Position numbers and translations under genes: made by a program. Positions 51,672-59,437 of a stretch of 59,437 bases of DNA are shown here, in pieces (position 1 is the stretch's first letter; every line of letters starts with the position of its first letter). The notes under the pieces are model-generated. The model was not told the DNA's origin and did not search any database. It saw nothing but the letters and a program-made list of their open reading frames with translations. Source of the DNA: Alphaproteobacteria bacterium (GTDB lineage: Bacteria > Pseudomonadota > Alphaproteobacteria > Rickettsiales > UBA8987); the NCBI GenBank assembly GCA_030429725.1, contig JAUIEX010000005.1, forward strand, positions 1 to 59,437, given 5' to 3'.

Positions 51672-53039
51672 CTAACCCTTCCCGCCATAGATCGGGAAGC
51701 GAGCACACAAAGCTTTCACTTTGGACAGCGTGGCTTTTTCCACTGCCGCGTCGCCAGCTTCGTTTTTCTCCAGCGCGTCCAGCACATCGCCAATCAACTC
51801 ACCCACCTGGGCAAATTCCACCACACCAAAACCGCGCGTCGTACCGGCCGGTGTTCCAAGGCGCACACCGGAGGTCACAAATGGCGGTTGCGGATCAAAC
51901 GGAATCGCGTTCTTATTACAGGTCAGCCCGGCACGCTCCAGCGCTTCCTCGGCGGCTTTGCCGGTCAGATTCTTCGGCCGCAGATCCACCAGCACAATGT
52001 GATTATCCGTGCCGCCGGTCACAATATCCACACCACGCTTAACCAGCGTTTCCGCCAGCGCGCGGGCATTATCAATCACCTGCTGGCCATAGGCTTTAAA
52101 GGAAGGCTGCAAAGCCTCACCATACGCCACAGCCTTCGCCGCCATCACATGCACCAAAGGGCCGCCCTGAATGCCGGGGAAAATGGCGGAATTAATCGCA
52201 TTTCCCAGCAACACATCTTTTCCGGATGGCGTTTTGCGCACCACCAGTTCCGGGTGATTGCTCAAAATCATTCCACCGCGTGGGCCGCGCAATGTTTTAT
52301 GCGTGGTGGTGGTCACCACATGCGCGTGCGGCAATGGGGAAGGATAAGACCCGGCCGCAATCAGCCCCGCCACATGCGCCATATCCACCATGAAATACGC
52401 CCCGACGGAATCCGCAATCTTACGTAAACGCGCCCAGTCCACCACCCGTGGATAGGCGGAGAACCCGCCAATAATCAACTTAGGCTGATGCTGTTTTGCC
52501 AGCTTTTCACATTCGTCATAATCCAAAAGCCCATCTTCTTTACGCACGCCATATTGCACGGCGTTAAACCATTTGCCGGACTGGTTGGGCGCCGCGCCAT
52601 GGGTCAAATGCCCACCGGCGGCCAGTGAAAGCCCCAGAATCGTATCCCCCGGCTGAATCAGCGCATTAAACACCGCCTGATTGGCCTGCGAGCCGGAATT
52701 GGGCTGCACATTGGCATAAACGCAATCAAACAGCGCGCAGGCGCGATCCATCGCCAGTTGCTCCACCTGATCGGCAAATTCGCAACCGCCATAATAACGC
52801 TTGCCCGGATAGCCTTCGGCATATTTGTTGGTAAAGACAGAACCCTGCGCATCCAACACGGCCTGACTGGCAATATTTTCTGAAGCAATCAGTTCAATCT
52901 GCGTTTGCTGGCGGTTTTCCTCGCCCTGCAGGGCATTGAATATTTCCGCATCGGCATTTTTCAGCCCGGTTTGGAAAAACTGTTTTGTTTCTGCATTAGG
53001 GAATTCAGCATGCAGGGATGCCACGTTGCTTTCAGCCAT
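51672..53039 (-). CDS. glyA: Serine hydroxymethyltransferase
   Basis: 455 aa. Interconverts serine and glycine with tetrahydrofolate; PLP-dependent. PLP-lysine K248 in [16 protein letters not shown], plus [16 protein letters not shown] and [15 protein letters not shown]. The start [10 protein letters not shown] has GGAGA 6 bp upstream. Second gene of rpiB-glyA-(brnTA)-nrdR. Confidence 0.97.
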   Translation of the reverse strand: MAESNVASLHAEFPNAETKQFFQTGLKNADAEIFNALQGEENRQQTQIELIASENIASQAVLDAQGSVFTNKYAEGYPGKRYYGGCEFADQVEQLAMDRACALFDCVYANVQPNSGSQANQAVFNALIQPGDTILGLSLAAGGHLTHGAAPNQSGKWFNAVQYGVRKEDGLLDYDECEKLAKQHQPKLIIGGFSAYPRVVDWARLRKIADSVGAYFMVDMAHVAGLIAAGSYPSPLPHAHVVTTTTHKTLRGPRGGMILSNHPELVVRKTPSGKDVLLGNAINSAIFPGIQGGPLVHVMAAKAVAYGEALQPSFKAYGQQVIDNARALAETLVKRGVDIVTGGTDNHIVLVDLRPKNLTGKAAEEALERAGLTCNKNAIPFDPQPPFVTSGVRLGTPAGTTRGFGVVEFAQVGELIGDVLDALEKNEAGDAAVEKATLSKVKALCARFPIYGGKG

Positions 53040-53133
53040 GGTTTTCTCTCCAAAGGTCAATATGATGCCGTTTTCTAGCGGGTTTCACCACGCCGGGCAA
53101 GGGAAAGTAAGTGGCTGGCGCCGGAAGGGATGC

Positions 53134-53601
53134 TTAGCCCAGTTTCTCTACGCGGCGCTGATGGCGGCCGCCTTCAAAGGGTGTGCTGAAAAAAACCCGC
53201 ACCGCGCCTTGCGCTTCGGCCTCCGTCATCACCCGTGCGCCTAAACATAGCACATTCGCATCATTATGCTGCCGCGCCAGCCGGGCTGTTTCTTCGTTAT
53301 GGCACAAGGCCGCGCGGATGCCCGCATGGCGGTTAGCGGCAATGCTCATGCCAATGCCGCTGCCACAAATCAGCAGCCCCATCTGTGCCTTTTCATGCAA
53401 AATCGCAGCGGTGAGTTTTTCCGCATAATCCGGATAATCCACCGGCTCGCTGCCATCGGCGCCCAGATCAATCACCTCAACCCCCAGCACGGCCAGCTCT
53501 TCGGCAAGCAGCGCCCGCAAACGCGGCGCGGCATGGTCGGAAGCAACGGCAACAACAGAAGGCGGAATAATCGGCATGGGTGCATGATGCGTTTTCTCCA
53601 C
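53134..53601 (-). CDS. rpiB: Ribose-5-phosphate isomerase B
   Basis: 155 aa. SDHAAPRLR (active-site region), DLGADGSEPVDYPDYA, LLICGSGIGMSIAANRHAGI with the catalytic Cys, and NDANVLCLGARV define RpiB. Pentose phosphate interconversion. Two possible ATGs (53601 or 53577). Followed by glyA after 94 bp. Confidence 0.95.
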   Translation of the reverse strand: MEKTHHAPMPIIPPSVVAVASDHAAPRLRALLAEELAVLGVEVIDLGADGSEPVDYPDYAEKLTAAILHEKAQMGLLICGSGIGMSIAANRHAGIRAALCHNEETARLARQHNDANVLCLGARVMTEAEAQGAVRVFFSTPFEGGRHQRRVEKLG

Positions 53602-53708
53602 AGTTTCGTCAAGTGCTGCCTGTTAGGCTCTTCCGCCCCACACTTTATCTCTATCTGAAACAGTAAAAATAGTGTATTTTAAGCGGGTTAAGAGACAGGA
53701 GATTGTTT

Positions 53709-54110
53709 ATGACCAAAACACCACCGCCCTATGGCGATGGTTTTAACCCAAATTTAGAAAATACTTTTAAAATGAATGTTATCTTTAAAATTGATCCTGA
53801 CAAGAAAAGGCCTGATGGTACGCATATTAAGTTTAATCAACAGAGGGCAAGGCAAGGCCTAGAAACACTCTTAAGAGATAATTTCAGCAATAACATTATT
53901 AATCTAAGCGCAAATGCCCAGTCCGGAGAGCCAAACAGGCGTAATGTCACAGATCGCCTTAGTCTTGTGATTGAGGTAGCATATGATCCAAATATAGACG
54001 CGAACGCACTGGCTGGCAGCATGAAATCTGAGATTAATAGCTGGGCATTAGAAAATAGGCATTCCTGCATGAACATATCAGTTGAAAAAGGTGGTTTGTC
54101 TAAAGGCTAG
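53709..54110 (+). CDS. Unknown soluble protein
   Basis: 133 aa. No signal peptide. The segment FKMNVIFKIDPDKKRPDGTH looks like a beta strand and turn; the rest is mixed (ARQGLETLLRDNFSNNIINL; RLSLVIEVAYDPNIDANALA). No family recognised. AGGAG lies 9 bp before the ATG. Codon use is more AT-rich than flanking rpiB and uvrD, so it could be acquired. Stands alone between rpiB and uvrD. Confidence 0.65.
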   Translation: MTKTPPPYGDGFNPNLENTFKMNVIFKIDPDKKRPDGTHIKFNQQRARQGLETLLRDNFSNNIINLSANAQSGEPNRRNVTDRLSLVIEVAYDPNIDANALAGSMKSEINSWALENRHSCMNISVEKGGLSKG

Positions 54111-54168
54111 CTGTTTAGCCCCCCATCTTTTTGCTGCGCTTTAGGGTTTGCCGCCCTATGATAACGGG

Positions 54169-56619
54169 ATGTCTTTTATTCCGCCAAATTTCATGCCAAG
54201 TGATGCGCTGTTTGACACCGCCGAACCGTGGGATGAGACGCCCCCACCCGCACCGCTTGATCTCTCCGGCCTGAACGAAACCCAGCGCAAAGCGGTGGAG
54301 CATACCGAAGGCCCGCTGCTGGTGCTGGCCGGGGCGGGTACGGGAAAAACGCGGGTGCTGATCACCCGCATCGCGCAGATTTTAAGCCGGCGGCTGGCAT
54401 GGCCATCGCAGATTCTGGCCGTCACCTTCACCAACAAGGCTGCGCGCGAAATGCAGCAGCGCATCACCGATCTGGTGGGGGAGCAGGCCACCGGCCTGTG
54501 GCTGGGCACGTTCCACTCGCTGTGTCTGCGGATTTTGCGCCGCCATGCGGAGCTGATTGATTTTCCTCCCAATTTTGTGGTGCTGGATGCCGATGACCAG
54601 CTGCGCCTGATTAAAACCCTGATGGAGGAGCAGCGGCTGGATGTGAAGCGCTTTCCGCCACGAGTGATGCATGCCATCATCGAGCGCTGGAAGGATAAGG
54701 CCATCATGCCGGATGCTGCAGCGCAACATGGCGGCGAAGCGCATGAAGTCAAGCTCTATGAAACTTATCAGGCGCGGTTGCAGCGGATGGGCGCGATGGA
54801 TTTCGGCGATCTTCTGCTTTATTCCATCCGGCTTTTTCAGCGCCATCCGGCCATTCTGGCGGATTATCACAAACGTTTCAAATACATGCTGGTGGATGAA
54901 TATCAGGATACGAACGTGGCGCAATATCTGTGGCTGAAATTGCTGGCTATCCGTGGGGATCACCGGCCGGCCAATCTCTGCTGCGTGGGGGATGACGACC
55001 AGTCCATTTATGGCTGGCGCGGGGCGGAGGTGGAAAATATCCTCCGCTTTGAGCGTGATTTTTCCGATGAAAACGGCGTGCAGGCGCCGGTGATTCGTCT
55101 GGAAGAAAATTACCGCTCCACACCGCATATTCTGGGCGCGGCCAGCCATCTTATCAGCTTTAACGAAGACCGGCTGGGCAAAACGCTTTATTGCAGCGCA
55201 ACCGAAGGGGAAAAGGTGAAGCTGATTCCCATGATTGATGACCGCGCGGAGGCAGAATTTGTCTGCGCCTGCGTGGAGAATGCCCAGCGGGAAATGGGCA
55301 TCACCTACCAGCAATGCGCGGTGCTGGTACGCGCCGGGCATCAAACGCGCAGCTTTGAGGAAGCGTTCATTGCCGCGGGCATTCCTTACCGCATCGTGGG
55401 CGGTTTGCGCTTCTATGAGCGGCAGGAAATTCGCGACGCCATCGCCTATATCCGCGCCGCCGTGATGCCGGAAAATGACCTCTCGCTGGAGCGCATCATC
55501 AACAACCCCAAGCGCGGGCTGGGCAATGTTGCGTTGCAGCAATTGCGCGACACGGCGCAGGAACGCAATATCAGCCTGATGCAATCCGTGCGGGACAGCA
55601 TCACCGCAAAACGCTTAAAACCAAAACTGGAAGCCACATTGAAACAGCTTTCCGATCATTTCACCCGCTGGCAACAGGCTTTTGCCTCCGGCAGGCCGCA
55701 TTGGGAGGTGGTGGAACAGATCTTTAATGAATCCGGCTATCTTGCCATGTGGAAAAACAGCAAGGCGGCCGAAGCGCCGGGGCGGGTGGATAACTTAAAA
55801 GAGTTGCTGGGCGCACTGCGCGATTTTGAATCGATCGAGCAATTTCTGGAGCATGTGAGCCTGGTCGCCGATAGTGACAGCGTGCCGGATGATAACATGG
55901 TGAGCGTCATGACCATGCACGCCGCCAAGGGGCTGGAATTTGAGGTGGTGTTTGCCTGTGGCTGGGAAGAGGGGCTGTTTCCCTCCCAGCGTGCCATGGA
56001 TGAAAACGGCAAACGCGGGCTGGAGGAAGAGCGCCGTCTGGCTTATGTTGCCATCACCCGCGCGCGCAAACACCTGGCCATTACCTATGCCATGAATCGC
56101 TTCACCTATGGCAAGCAGGTGGCCAGCATTCCCAGCCGCTTTGTTGATGAATTGCCGGCGGAGCATATTGAGGAAGTGCAGGTGGCGCGGCGCCGCAATG
56201 GTGCATATAATAGTGGCTATGGTGGCAGCCATGGCGGTGGATATAACAAACAACCCGCGCAATCTAGCAACGGTTTTTCAGCTGAAAAACATCGCTATCG
56301 CAATGTTTCAGGTGGAAGCAACGCAAGCATTAACAACACCTCTTTGAACTTCACGGAAGAAGGACAAGTGGGCGGTGTTAGTATGCGTTGCGAGCCAGAA
56401 GGCGAGCGCAGCCATGAGCCTGCGAAGCAGCGCTCCATTGCAAATTCAGGAGAATTTGCAGGGAGCAATCAAAAATCCTTCTCCCCCAACCAATCCGTGT
56501 TCCACACTATGTTCGGCAAAGGCACGGTGTTGAGCGTTTCCGGCAGCCATGTGAAAGTCCGCTTTTCCGGCGGAGAAATCAAAACACTCATGGCGGATTA
56601 TTTAAAACGCGCGGTATAG
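54169..56619 (+). CDS. uvrD: UvrD/PcrA-type ATP-dependent DNA helicase with palindrome insertion
   Basis: 816 aa superfamily-1A helicase. Walker A AGAGTGKTR (K60), VDEYQDTN, DDDQSIYGWRGA, MTMHAAKGLEFEVVF and LAYVAITRARKHLAI cover the helicase motifs; the C-terminal end VFHTMFGKGTVLSVSGSHVK is the PcrA/UvrD Tudor-like domain. Between them a low-complexity linker (Gly/Asn/Ser-rich) contains residues 741-767 encoded by palindromic element B4. The start at ATG 54169 is typical; there is an upstream in-frame TTG. Acts in mismatch and nucleotide excision repair. Confidence 0.95.
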   Translation: MSFIPPNFMPSDALFDTAEPWDETPPPAPLDLSGLNETQRKAVEHTEGPLLVLAGAGTGKTRVLITRIAQILSRRLAWPSQILAVTFTNKAAREMQQRITDLVGEQATGLWLGTFHSLCLRILRRHAELIDFPPNFVVLDADDQLRLIKTLMEEQRLDVKRFPPRVMHAIIERWKDKAIMPDAAAQHGGEAHEVKLYETYQARLQRMGAMDFGDLLLYSIRLFQRHPAILADYHKRFKYMLVDEYQDTNVAQYLWLKLLAIRGDHRPANLCCVGDDDQSIYGWRGAEVENILRFERDFSDENGVQAPVIRLEENYRSTPHILGAASHLISFNEDRLGKTLYCSATEGEKVKLIPMIDDRAEAEFVCACVENAQREMGITYQQCAVLVRAGHQTRSFEEAFIAAGIPYRIVGGLRFYERQEIRDAIAYIRAAVMPENDLSLERIINNPKRGLGNVALQQLRDTAQERNISLMQSVRDSITAKRLKPKLEATLKQLSDHFTRWQQAFASGRPHWEVVEQIFNESGYLAMWKNSKAAEAPGRVDNLKELLGALRDFESIEQFLEHVSLVADSDSVPDDNMVSVMTMHAAKGLEFEVVFACGWEEGLFPSQRAMDENGKRGLEEERRLAYVAITRARKHLAITYAMNRFTYGKQVASIPSRFVDELPAEHIEEVQVARRRNGAYNSGYGGSHGGGYNKQPAQSSNGFSAEKHRYRNVSGGSNASINNTSLNFTEEGQVGGVSMRCEPEGERSHEPAKQRSIANSGEFAGSNQKSFSPNQSVFHTMFGKGTVLSVSGSHVKVRFSGGEIKTLMADYLKRAV
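56389..56468 (-). repeat. Family B palindromic element, copy B4, in frame within uvrD
   Basis: Read on the minus strand: hairpin 1 GCAAATTC-TCCT-GAATTTGC, hairpin 2 CTGC-TTC-GCAG (extended GAGC/GCTC), hairpin 3 GCC-TTCT-GGC. Antisense to uvrD, encoding RSIANSGEFAGSN, which parallels SMQNSGEFCRSN in the two pilus genes. Placed in the disordered linker before the C-terminal domain. Confidence 0.87.
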
Positions 56620-56699
56620 GCTCCAGCCATCAGCGTCATCTTTTCCATTGTTTTTCAGGCACAGCCGATTTAAACCCTGTGTTCTCTGAAAAGGAATCA

Positions 56700-56762
56700 G
56701 GGCGGTTAGCTCAGTTGGCCAGCCTTACGGCGCGTGAGTGAAAAAGCGCTAAACAACTGAGC
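56700..56762 (+). pseudogene. tRNA-Val 5' fragment within a stem-loop
   Basis: The first 19 bp of tRNA-Val (GGGCGGTTAGCTCAGTTGG) occur at 56700-56718. Then a 35-bp segment containing GCGCGTGAGTGAAA is followed by CAACTGAGC (56754-56762), complementary to GCTCAGTTG of the fragment. No anticodon or T arm, so not a functional tRNA. It precedes the real tRNA-Val by 30 bp. Confidence 0.75.
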
Positions 56763-56792
56763 GCAGGAATGCTACATCCCTGTGAATATTGC

Positions 56793-56869
56793 GGGCGGTT
56801 AGCTCAGTTGGTTAGAGCGCTACGTTGACATCGTAGAGGTCGATGGTTCGAATCCATTACCGCCCACCA
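56793..56869 (+). tRNA. tRNA-Val (GAC)
   Basis: Cloverleaf with acceptor GGGCGGT/ACCGCCC, D-arm GCTCAGTTGGTTAGAGC, anticodon loop TTGACAT giving GAC, T-loop TTCGAAT and an encoded CCA (56867-56869) followed directly by a T-run terminator. Confidence 0.97.
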
Positions 56870-56902
56870 TTTTTTAGTTAATTATATCAACAACTTATAG
56901 AG

Positions 56903-56930
56903 TCGGCTTCGATCCCCGCAGGGGACACCA
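56903..56930 (+). other. CCA-ending T-arm-like fragment
   Basis: GGCTTCGATCCCCGCAGGGG followed by ACACCA resembles the T-loop and acceptor 3' end of a tRNA, but no 5' half is present and the T stem pairs poorly. Possibly an att-site remnant at the border of the AT-richer segment beyond 56.94 kb. Confidence 0.3.
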
Positions 56931-56967
56931 CTTATTCGTTCACAGAATTTACCCTTCTTTTTGAAGA

Positions 56968-57222
56968 CTAAGCGTTATTCAGCAGGGACGCGACTTTTTT
57001 CGTATATTCTTCCGGCACGGTTTCACCCACGCCCCAATAAAGCACAACAGCGCCTTCCTGTTCAAACCCACCGCCCATGGTTTTTAATTTCTTGCGGTAG
57101 GTTTTTACTTTGTCCTCCGGAATCAGGACATAAGCCCAGATGGCGGAGCCGGTGTGTTTATCAACACCTTTGACCAGATCAATCTGATTGATCTGGTCTT
57201 TATTTTTATCGTTTAAGTGCAT
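56968..57222 (-). CDS. Small protein, unknown, paired with the decarboxylase gene
   Basis: 84 aa from ATG 57222, which overlaps the end of the decarboxylase gene by 17 bp. It reads MHLNDKNKDQINQIDLVKGV then a possible alpha/beta domain (GSAIWAYVLIPEDKVKTYRK, GAVVLYWGVGETVPEEYTKK). No known family. A longer frame upstream would lie entirely within the neighbouring gene. AT-rich codon use like its partner. Confidence 0.6.
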   Translation of the reverse strand: MHLNDKNKDQINQIDLVKGVDKHTGSAIWAYVLIPEDKVKTYRKKLKTMGGGFEQEGAVVLYWGVGETVPEEYTKKVASLLNNA

Positions 57223-58380
57223 CTGCAACAAAGCTCCCAACTGCTTGCATGGCTGCCTGACCAAGCTCTTTAACTTTTTCAGGTAGTTTTGATATTTTAG
57301 CAAGCATGGAGCTGGTGATATTGCCAACTCCCTTAATATTTAAACCTTCCGGCACAAGGCCAACGAAGCTTTTGACAAATAAAAGTGCCTTGGCACCAAA
57401 ATTCTCCGTTACAACTTCTTTATAAACCTCCGGATCGGTAATTTGCTTAAATTGCCCAACATCTGCCTGAACGGGTGGCCAGATGCCGCACCAATGGTTG
57501 CGCTCCATAAATTTAGAATACGCCCCGGCGCCGGATGCCACCATGATAATGTCATCCACATTGGGATTAACTGGATTGATTTCATTTGGAATTGGAATAT
57601 CACCATTATTAGGCATCTTTGGATTATGAGCAGTCATTCGATCAAAATCAGCGCAAGCGCGGCCATGCAATGCGCCCATGTGCGTTCCATTATTATCAAG
57701 CTTAGTTACAGTGCCCTTTTCACGGTCCACCTGATAAAAATCAAAGCCAAGCCCAAGCCCCGGCAATGTGCCATTTTCTGAAACGCCCGTTGTTAAAGTT
57801 ACAATTTTGCGCGGTGGCTCATCTTCAGACATTTTAACATTAGAGACTTTACCTATCAGAACTTCACTATTGGCCACAATCCATCGCCCGGGCTCGGTAT
57901 CAATATTTGCAGGTGTTTCGAGGCCTTCCTTATTATAGGCCTGTTGAATTTTTGGCATAATATGATTTGTGTATTTTTCAACACTCACGGAGGGGTCAAA
58001 GCCACCGCTTAAATTAAGCGTATCAATGGTAATGCCCTCATCCTTCAGGCTCTTGGTCAGTTCCGCCGCTTTTTGGATGCCATAATCCCACTTTGCCGGA
58101 TCTTCAGAGCCACTGCCCGGATGAAAAACAATGCCGGTGACATTCAGGCCATTTTCCTTTGCATGTTCTGAAAGTGCGATGGCTTTTTCGTTGCTAACGC
58201 CATAACGCAAATTGAAAGTTTGGGAATAGCCTTCTCCTGCTGCTTCATCCGGCGCGTTAAAAATGCGCATATGAAGCTTCACTTCAGCAAGGTCAATCTC
58301 TTGGTTGCCTTGCTGATTAATCTTTTCAATTTCTCGCTTAATATTATTAATATCGTTATAGTTATCCGTTGCGCGCCCAT
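57206..58380 (-). pseudogene. Group IV PLP decarboxylase (ornithine/DAP type), truncated by IS30 insertion
   Basis: The frame from GTG 58282 gives 358 aa and is open upstream to the IS30 left end at 58381, so the true gene extended further. Motifs of the alanine-racemase-fold decarboxylases are visible: FHPGSGSED (substrate-binding HxGS), LNLSGGFDPS (glycine loop), EPGRWIVANSEV (PLP phosphate binding), CADFDRM (the conserved C-x-x-D) and GAYSKFMERNHWCGIWPP (GAY). The N-terminal part with the PLP lysine is missing, so this fragment should be inactive. A further 90-residue C-terminal extension is not typical. Substrate unknown. Confidence 0.75.
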
Positions 58381-59357
58381 TATCGGATGAGGTGGAACGG
58401 TATGGTTCTGAAGAAGGCCTCTGCTGGAGTGAGGTAGTTTAGCACTTTTCTAGGCCTGTTGTTTAGTAGTTTTTGCACGGCGTTTACCTCCATATCAGTG
58501 ATGGTTTTGAAGTTGGTTTTCTTGGGGAAGAACTGCCTGATGAGACCATTTGTGTGTTCGTTCAGGCCACGCTCCCAGCTATGATAGGGTGTTGCGAAGT
58601 AAGATTGGCTTTGCAGGATCGTATTGATGTGCTGATGCCGCGCAAACTCAGCCCCATTATCATATGTGATGGTGTGCGTTTTGTACTTATATGGCTTCAG
58701 CAGTGCCATAATCGCTTGATTCACCTGCTCTGCGGTTTTGCGCTCCACTCTTTGGATGCAGGTATATTTTGAGGCTCTGTCCACCAATGTCACCAAAGCT
58801 CCGGAGCCATTTTTGCCGCTAACCACCGTATCACCCTCCCAGTCTCCAATGCGCTGCTTCTGCCTAACAATATCTGGCCGCTGGCTGATATCCACTCGGT
58901 TGGGAATCAGGCTTCTACCAGCCCTGCCATGCTTCTTATAGCGCTTGCCTTGATGCCGCAAACAACCCAATATCCGCGCATCATTCCGCCTGTATATGCC
59001 ACGATAAATCGTGCTGTGGCTGATAGTTGCTGCGCCGCAAAGCGTGAACCTGCCGGCAATTTGTTCCGGACTCCAACGCTGCAACAGGCAATTGCGAACA
59101 AGCTTCCACAGCGCACCATCCAGCTTGCTGCGCTTGATTCCGGAAAGAGAGCGACTTCTGCATGCCTTTGTCACCGCATGTTTTGGGCTATAACCACCCT
59201 TCTGCGTGCGGCCACGTGCCAGCTCACGGTGGATCGTAGATGGGCTGCGACCCAACTGAAACCCAATCGCTCGAATGCTCTTCCCGCTTGTCAATAAAGC
59301 CTTTATCTGCCACCTCTCCTGCGCGGACAGGTGGGTATATATTACCGTCTTTGACAT
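58380..59357 (-). CDS. IS30-family transposase
   Basis: 325 aa. N-terminal helix-turn-helix (SIRAIGFQLGRSPSTIHREL) and a second HTH region (LLQRWSPEQIAGRF), then the DDE catalytic core: D172/D176 in GDWEGDTVV, D233 in TYDNGAEFA and E in SWERGLNEHTNGL (E262/E267), ending FPKKTNF and LNNRPRKVL. Complete frame; the stop codon overlaps the left inverted repeat. Probably functional. Confidence 0.95.
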   Translation of the reverse strand: MSKTVIYTHLSAQERWQIKALLTSGKSIRAIGFQLGRSPSTIHRELARGRTQKGGYSPKHAVTKACRSRSLSGIKRSKLDGALWKLVRNCLLQRWSPEQIAGRFTLCGAATISHSTIYRGIYRRNDARILGCLRHQGKRYKKHGRAGRSLIPNRVDISQRPDIVRQKQRIGDWEGDTVVSGKNGSGALVTLVDRASKYTCIQRVERKTAEQVNQAIMALLKPYKYKTHTITYDNGAEFARHQHINTILQSQSYFATPYHSWERGLNEHTNGLIRQFFPKKTNFKTITDMEVNAVQKLLNNRPRKVLNYLTPAEAFFRTIPFHLIR

Positions 59358-59430
59358 GATCTAATCCTTTGTTGAAATTGCTAAGTTCCAACAAAAACCT
59401 AAATCATCACCTGTTCCACTTCATCTGAAA
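58381..59430 (-). mobile_element. IS30-family insertion sequence
   Basis: About 1050 bp with imperfect terminal inverted repeats: TATCGGATGAGGTGGAAC at the left and TTTCAGATGAAGTGGAAC reading inward at the right. It contains one intact transposase gene. A 2-bp AT on each side (58379-58380, 59431-59432) may be the target duplication. Inserted into the decarboxylase gene. Exact ends are uncertain by a few bases. Confidence 0.88.
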
Positions 59431-59437
59431 ATTGGGG

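Noticed and set aside
54382-55584. 400-codon open frame on the minus strand
   Set aside because: Antisense to the helicase motifs of uvrD; no recognisable protein features.
56700-56792. Second tRNA-Val
   Set aside because: Only the first 19 bases match; anticodon and T arms are missing.
1-59437. Retron, CBASS, restriction-modification or other defence islands
   Set aside because: No reverse transcriptase, cyclase, methylase or nuclease defence genes were recognised apart from the BrnT/BrnA pair.

Overview
This window reads as a chromosomal segment of an alphaproteobacterium. The evidence is the rpiB-glyA-nrdR order, an ispG/rodZ-like/pssA/psd block, flagellar FliR, five tRNAs that all encode their CCA end, and moderate GC. 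It also carries a nearly complete type IVa pilus (T4aP) locus and a two-partner-secretion adhesin, which is unusual for the class. The combination suggests a surface-attaching or epibiotic/predatory lineage, perhaps Micavibrio-like, but that placement is inference.

Layout. (1) 1-4.1 kb: accessory island abutting the 3' end of tRNA-Glu, with an ACR3-arsC-arsR arsenic operon whose arsR appears leaderless, DUF1376, AlpA and unknown genes, a P4-type integrase and a stand-alone DUF4102 protein. (2) 4.4-25 kb: mostly housekeeping genes: two GW-DGC lipoproteins, a small secreted protein, ispG, a RodZ-like gene, pssA, psd, dcd, rnd, fliR, tRNA-His, grxC, purE, purK, mreC, mreD, an active/inactive M16 peptidase pair, yaaA, tRNA-Thr, tRNA-Arg, sucB, ruvX, a DUF481 outer-membrane protein, a double-CDGSH protein and an EI24-family membrane protein. 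(3) 25-42.8 kb: T4aP locus, all on the minus strand. In transcription order it is pilM-N fusion, pilO, pilP, pilQ, pilB, pilC, pilA, a minor pilin, pilX, an exported unknown, pilY1, pilT, pilV, fimT and pilW. PilD is not in the window. (4) 43-50.6 kb: map, then tpsB-tpsA encoding a large exported adhesin. (5) 50.6-53.6 kb: rpiB-glyA-nrdR with a BrnT/BrnA-type toxin-antitoxin pair inserted. (6) 53.7-59.4 kb: an unknown gene, a UvrD/PcrA helicase, tRNA-Val, and an AT-richer end with an unknown small gene and a PLP decarboxylase gene cut by an IS30-family element.

The most striking feature is a set of dispersed structured palindromic elements. Family B (about 82 bp, five copies) folds into three consecutive hairpins. 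The loops stay constant (TCCT; TTC-like; TNCT) while the stems vary with paired changes. One copy lies downstream of tRNA-His; the others are read in frame inside protein genes. They form the leaders of two adjacent pilin-like proteins, encoding the peptide SMQNSGEFCRSN, and a linker in UvrD (SIANSGEFAGSN), much like Rickettsia palindromic elements. Family A (about 60-180 bp, bounded by C-run/G-run hairpins) occupies most gene junctions in the minor-pilin/pilY1 part of the pilus locus, appears to supply Shine-Dalgarno sequences there, and lies inside the pilV leader. A nearly identical signal-peptide DNA cassette next to family A begins both PilY1 and the exported protein upstream of it. Other long palindromes sit between pilB and pilC and upstream of the minor-pilin genes, and tRNA-linked hairpin repeats with tRNA fragments accompany tRNA-His and tRNA-Val. 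PilY1 has a six-bladed NHL-like propeller inserted inside its von Willebrand A domain, and TpsA has a LamG-like domain inserted in its hemagglutinin region.
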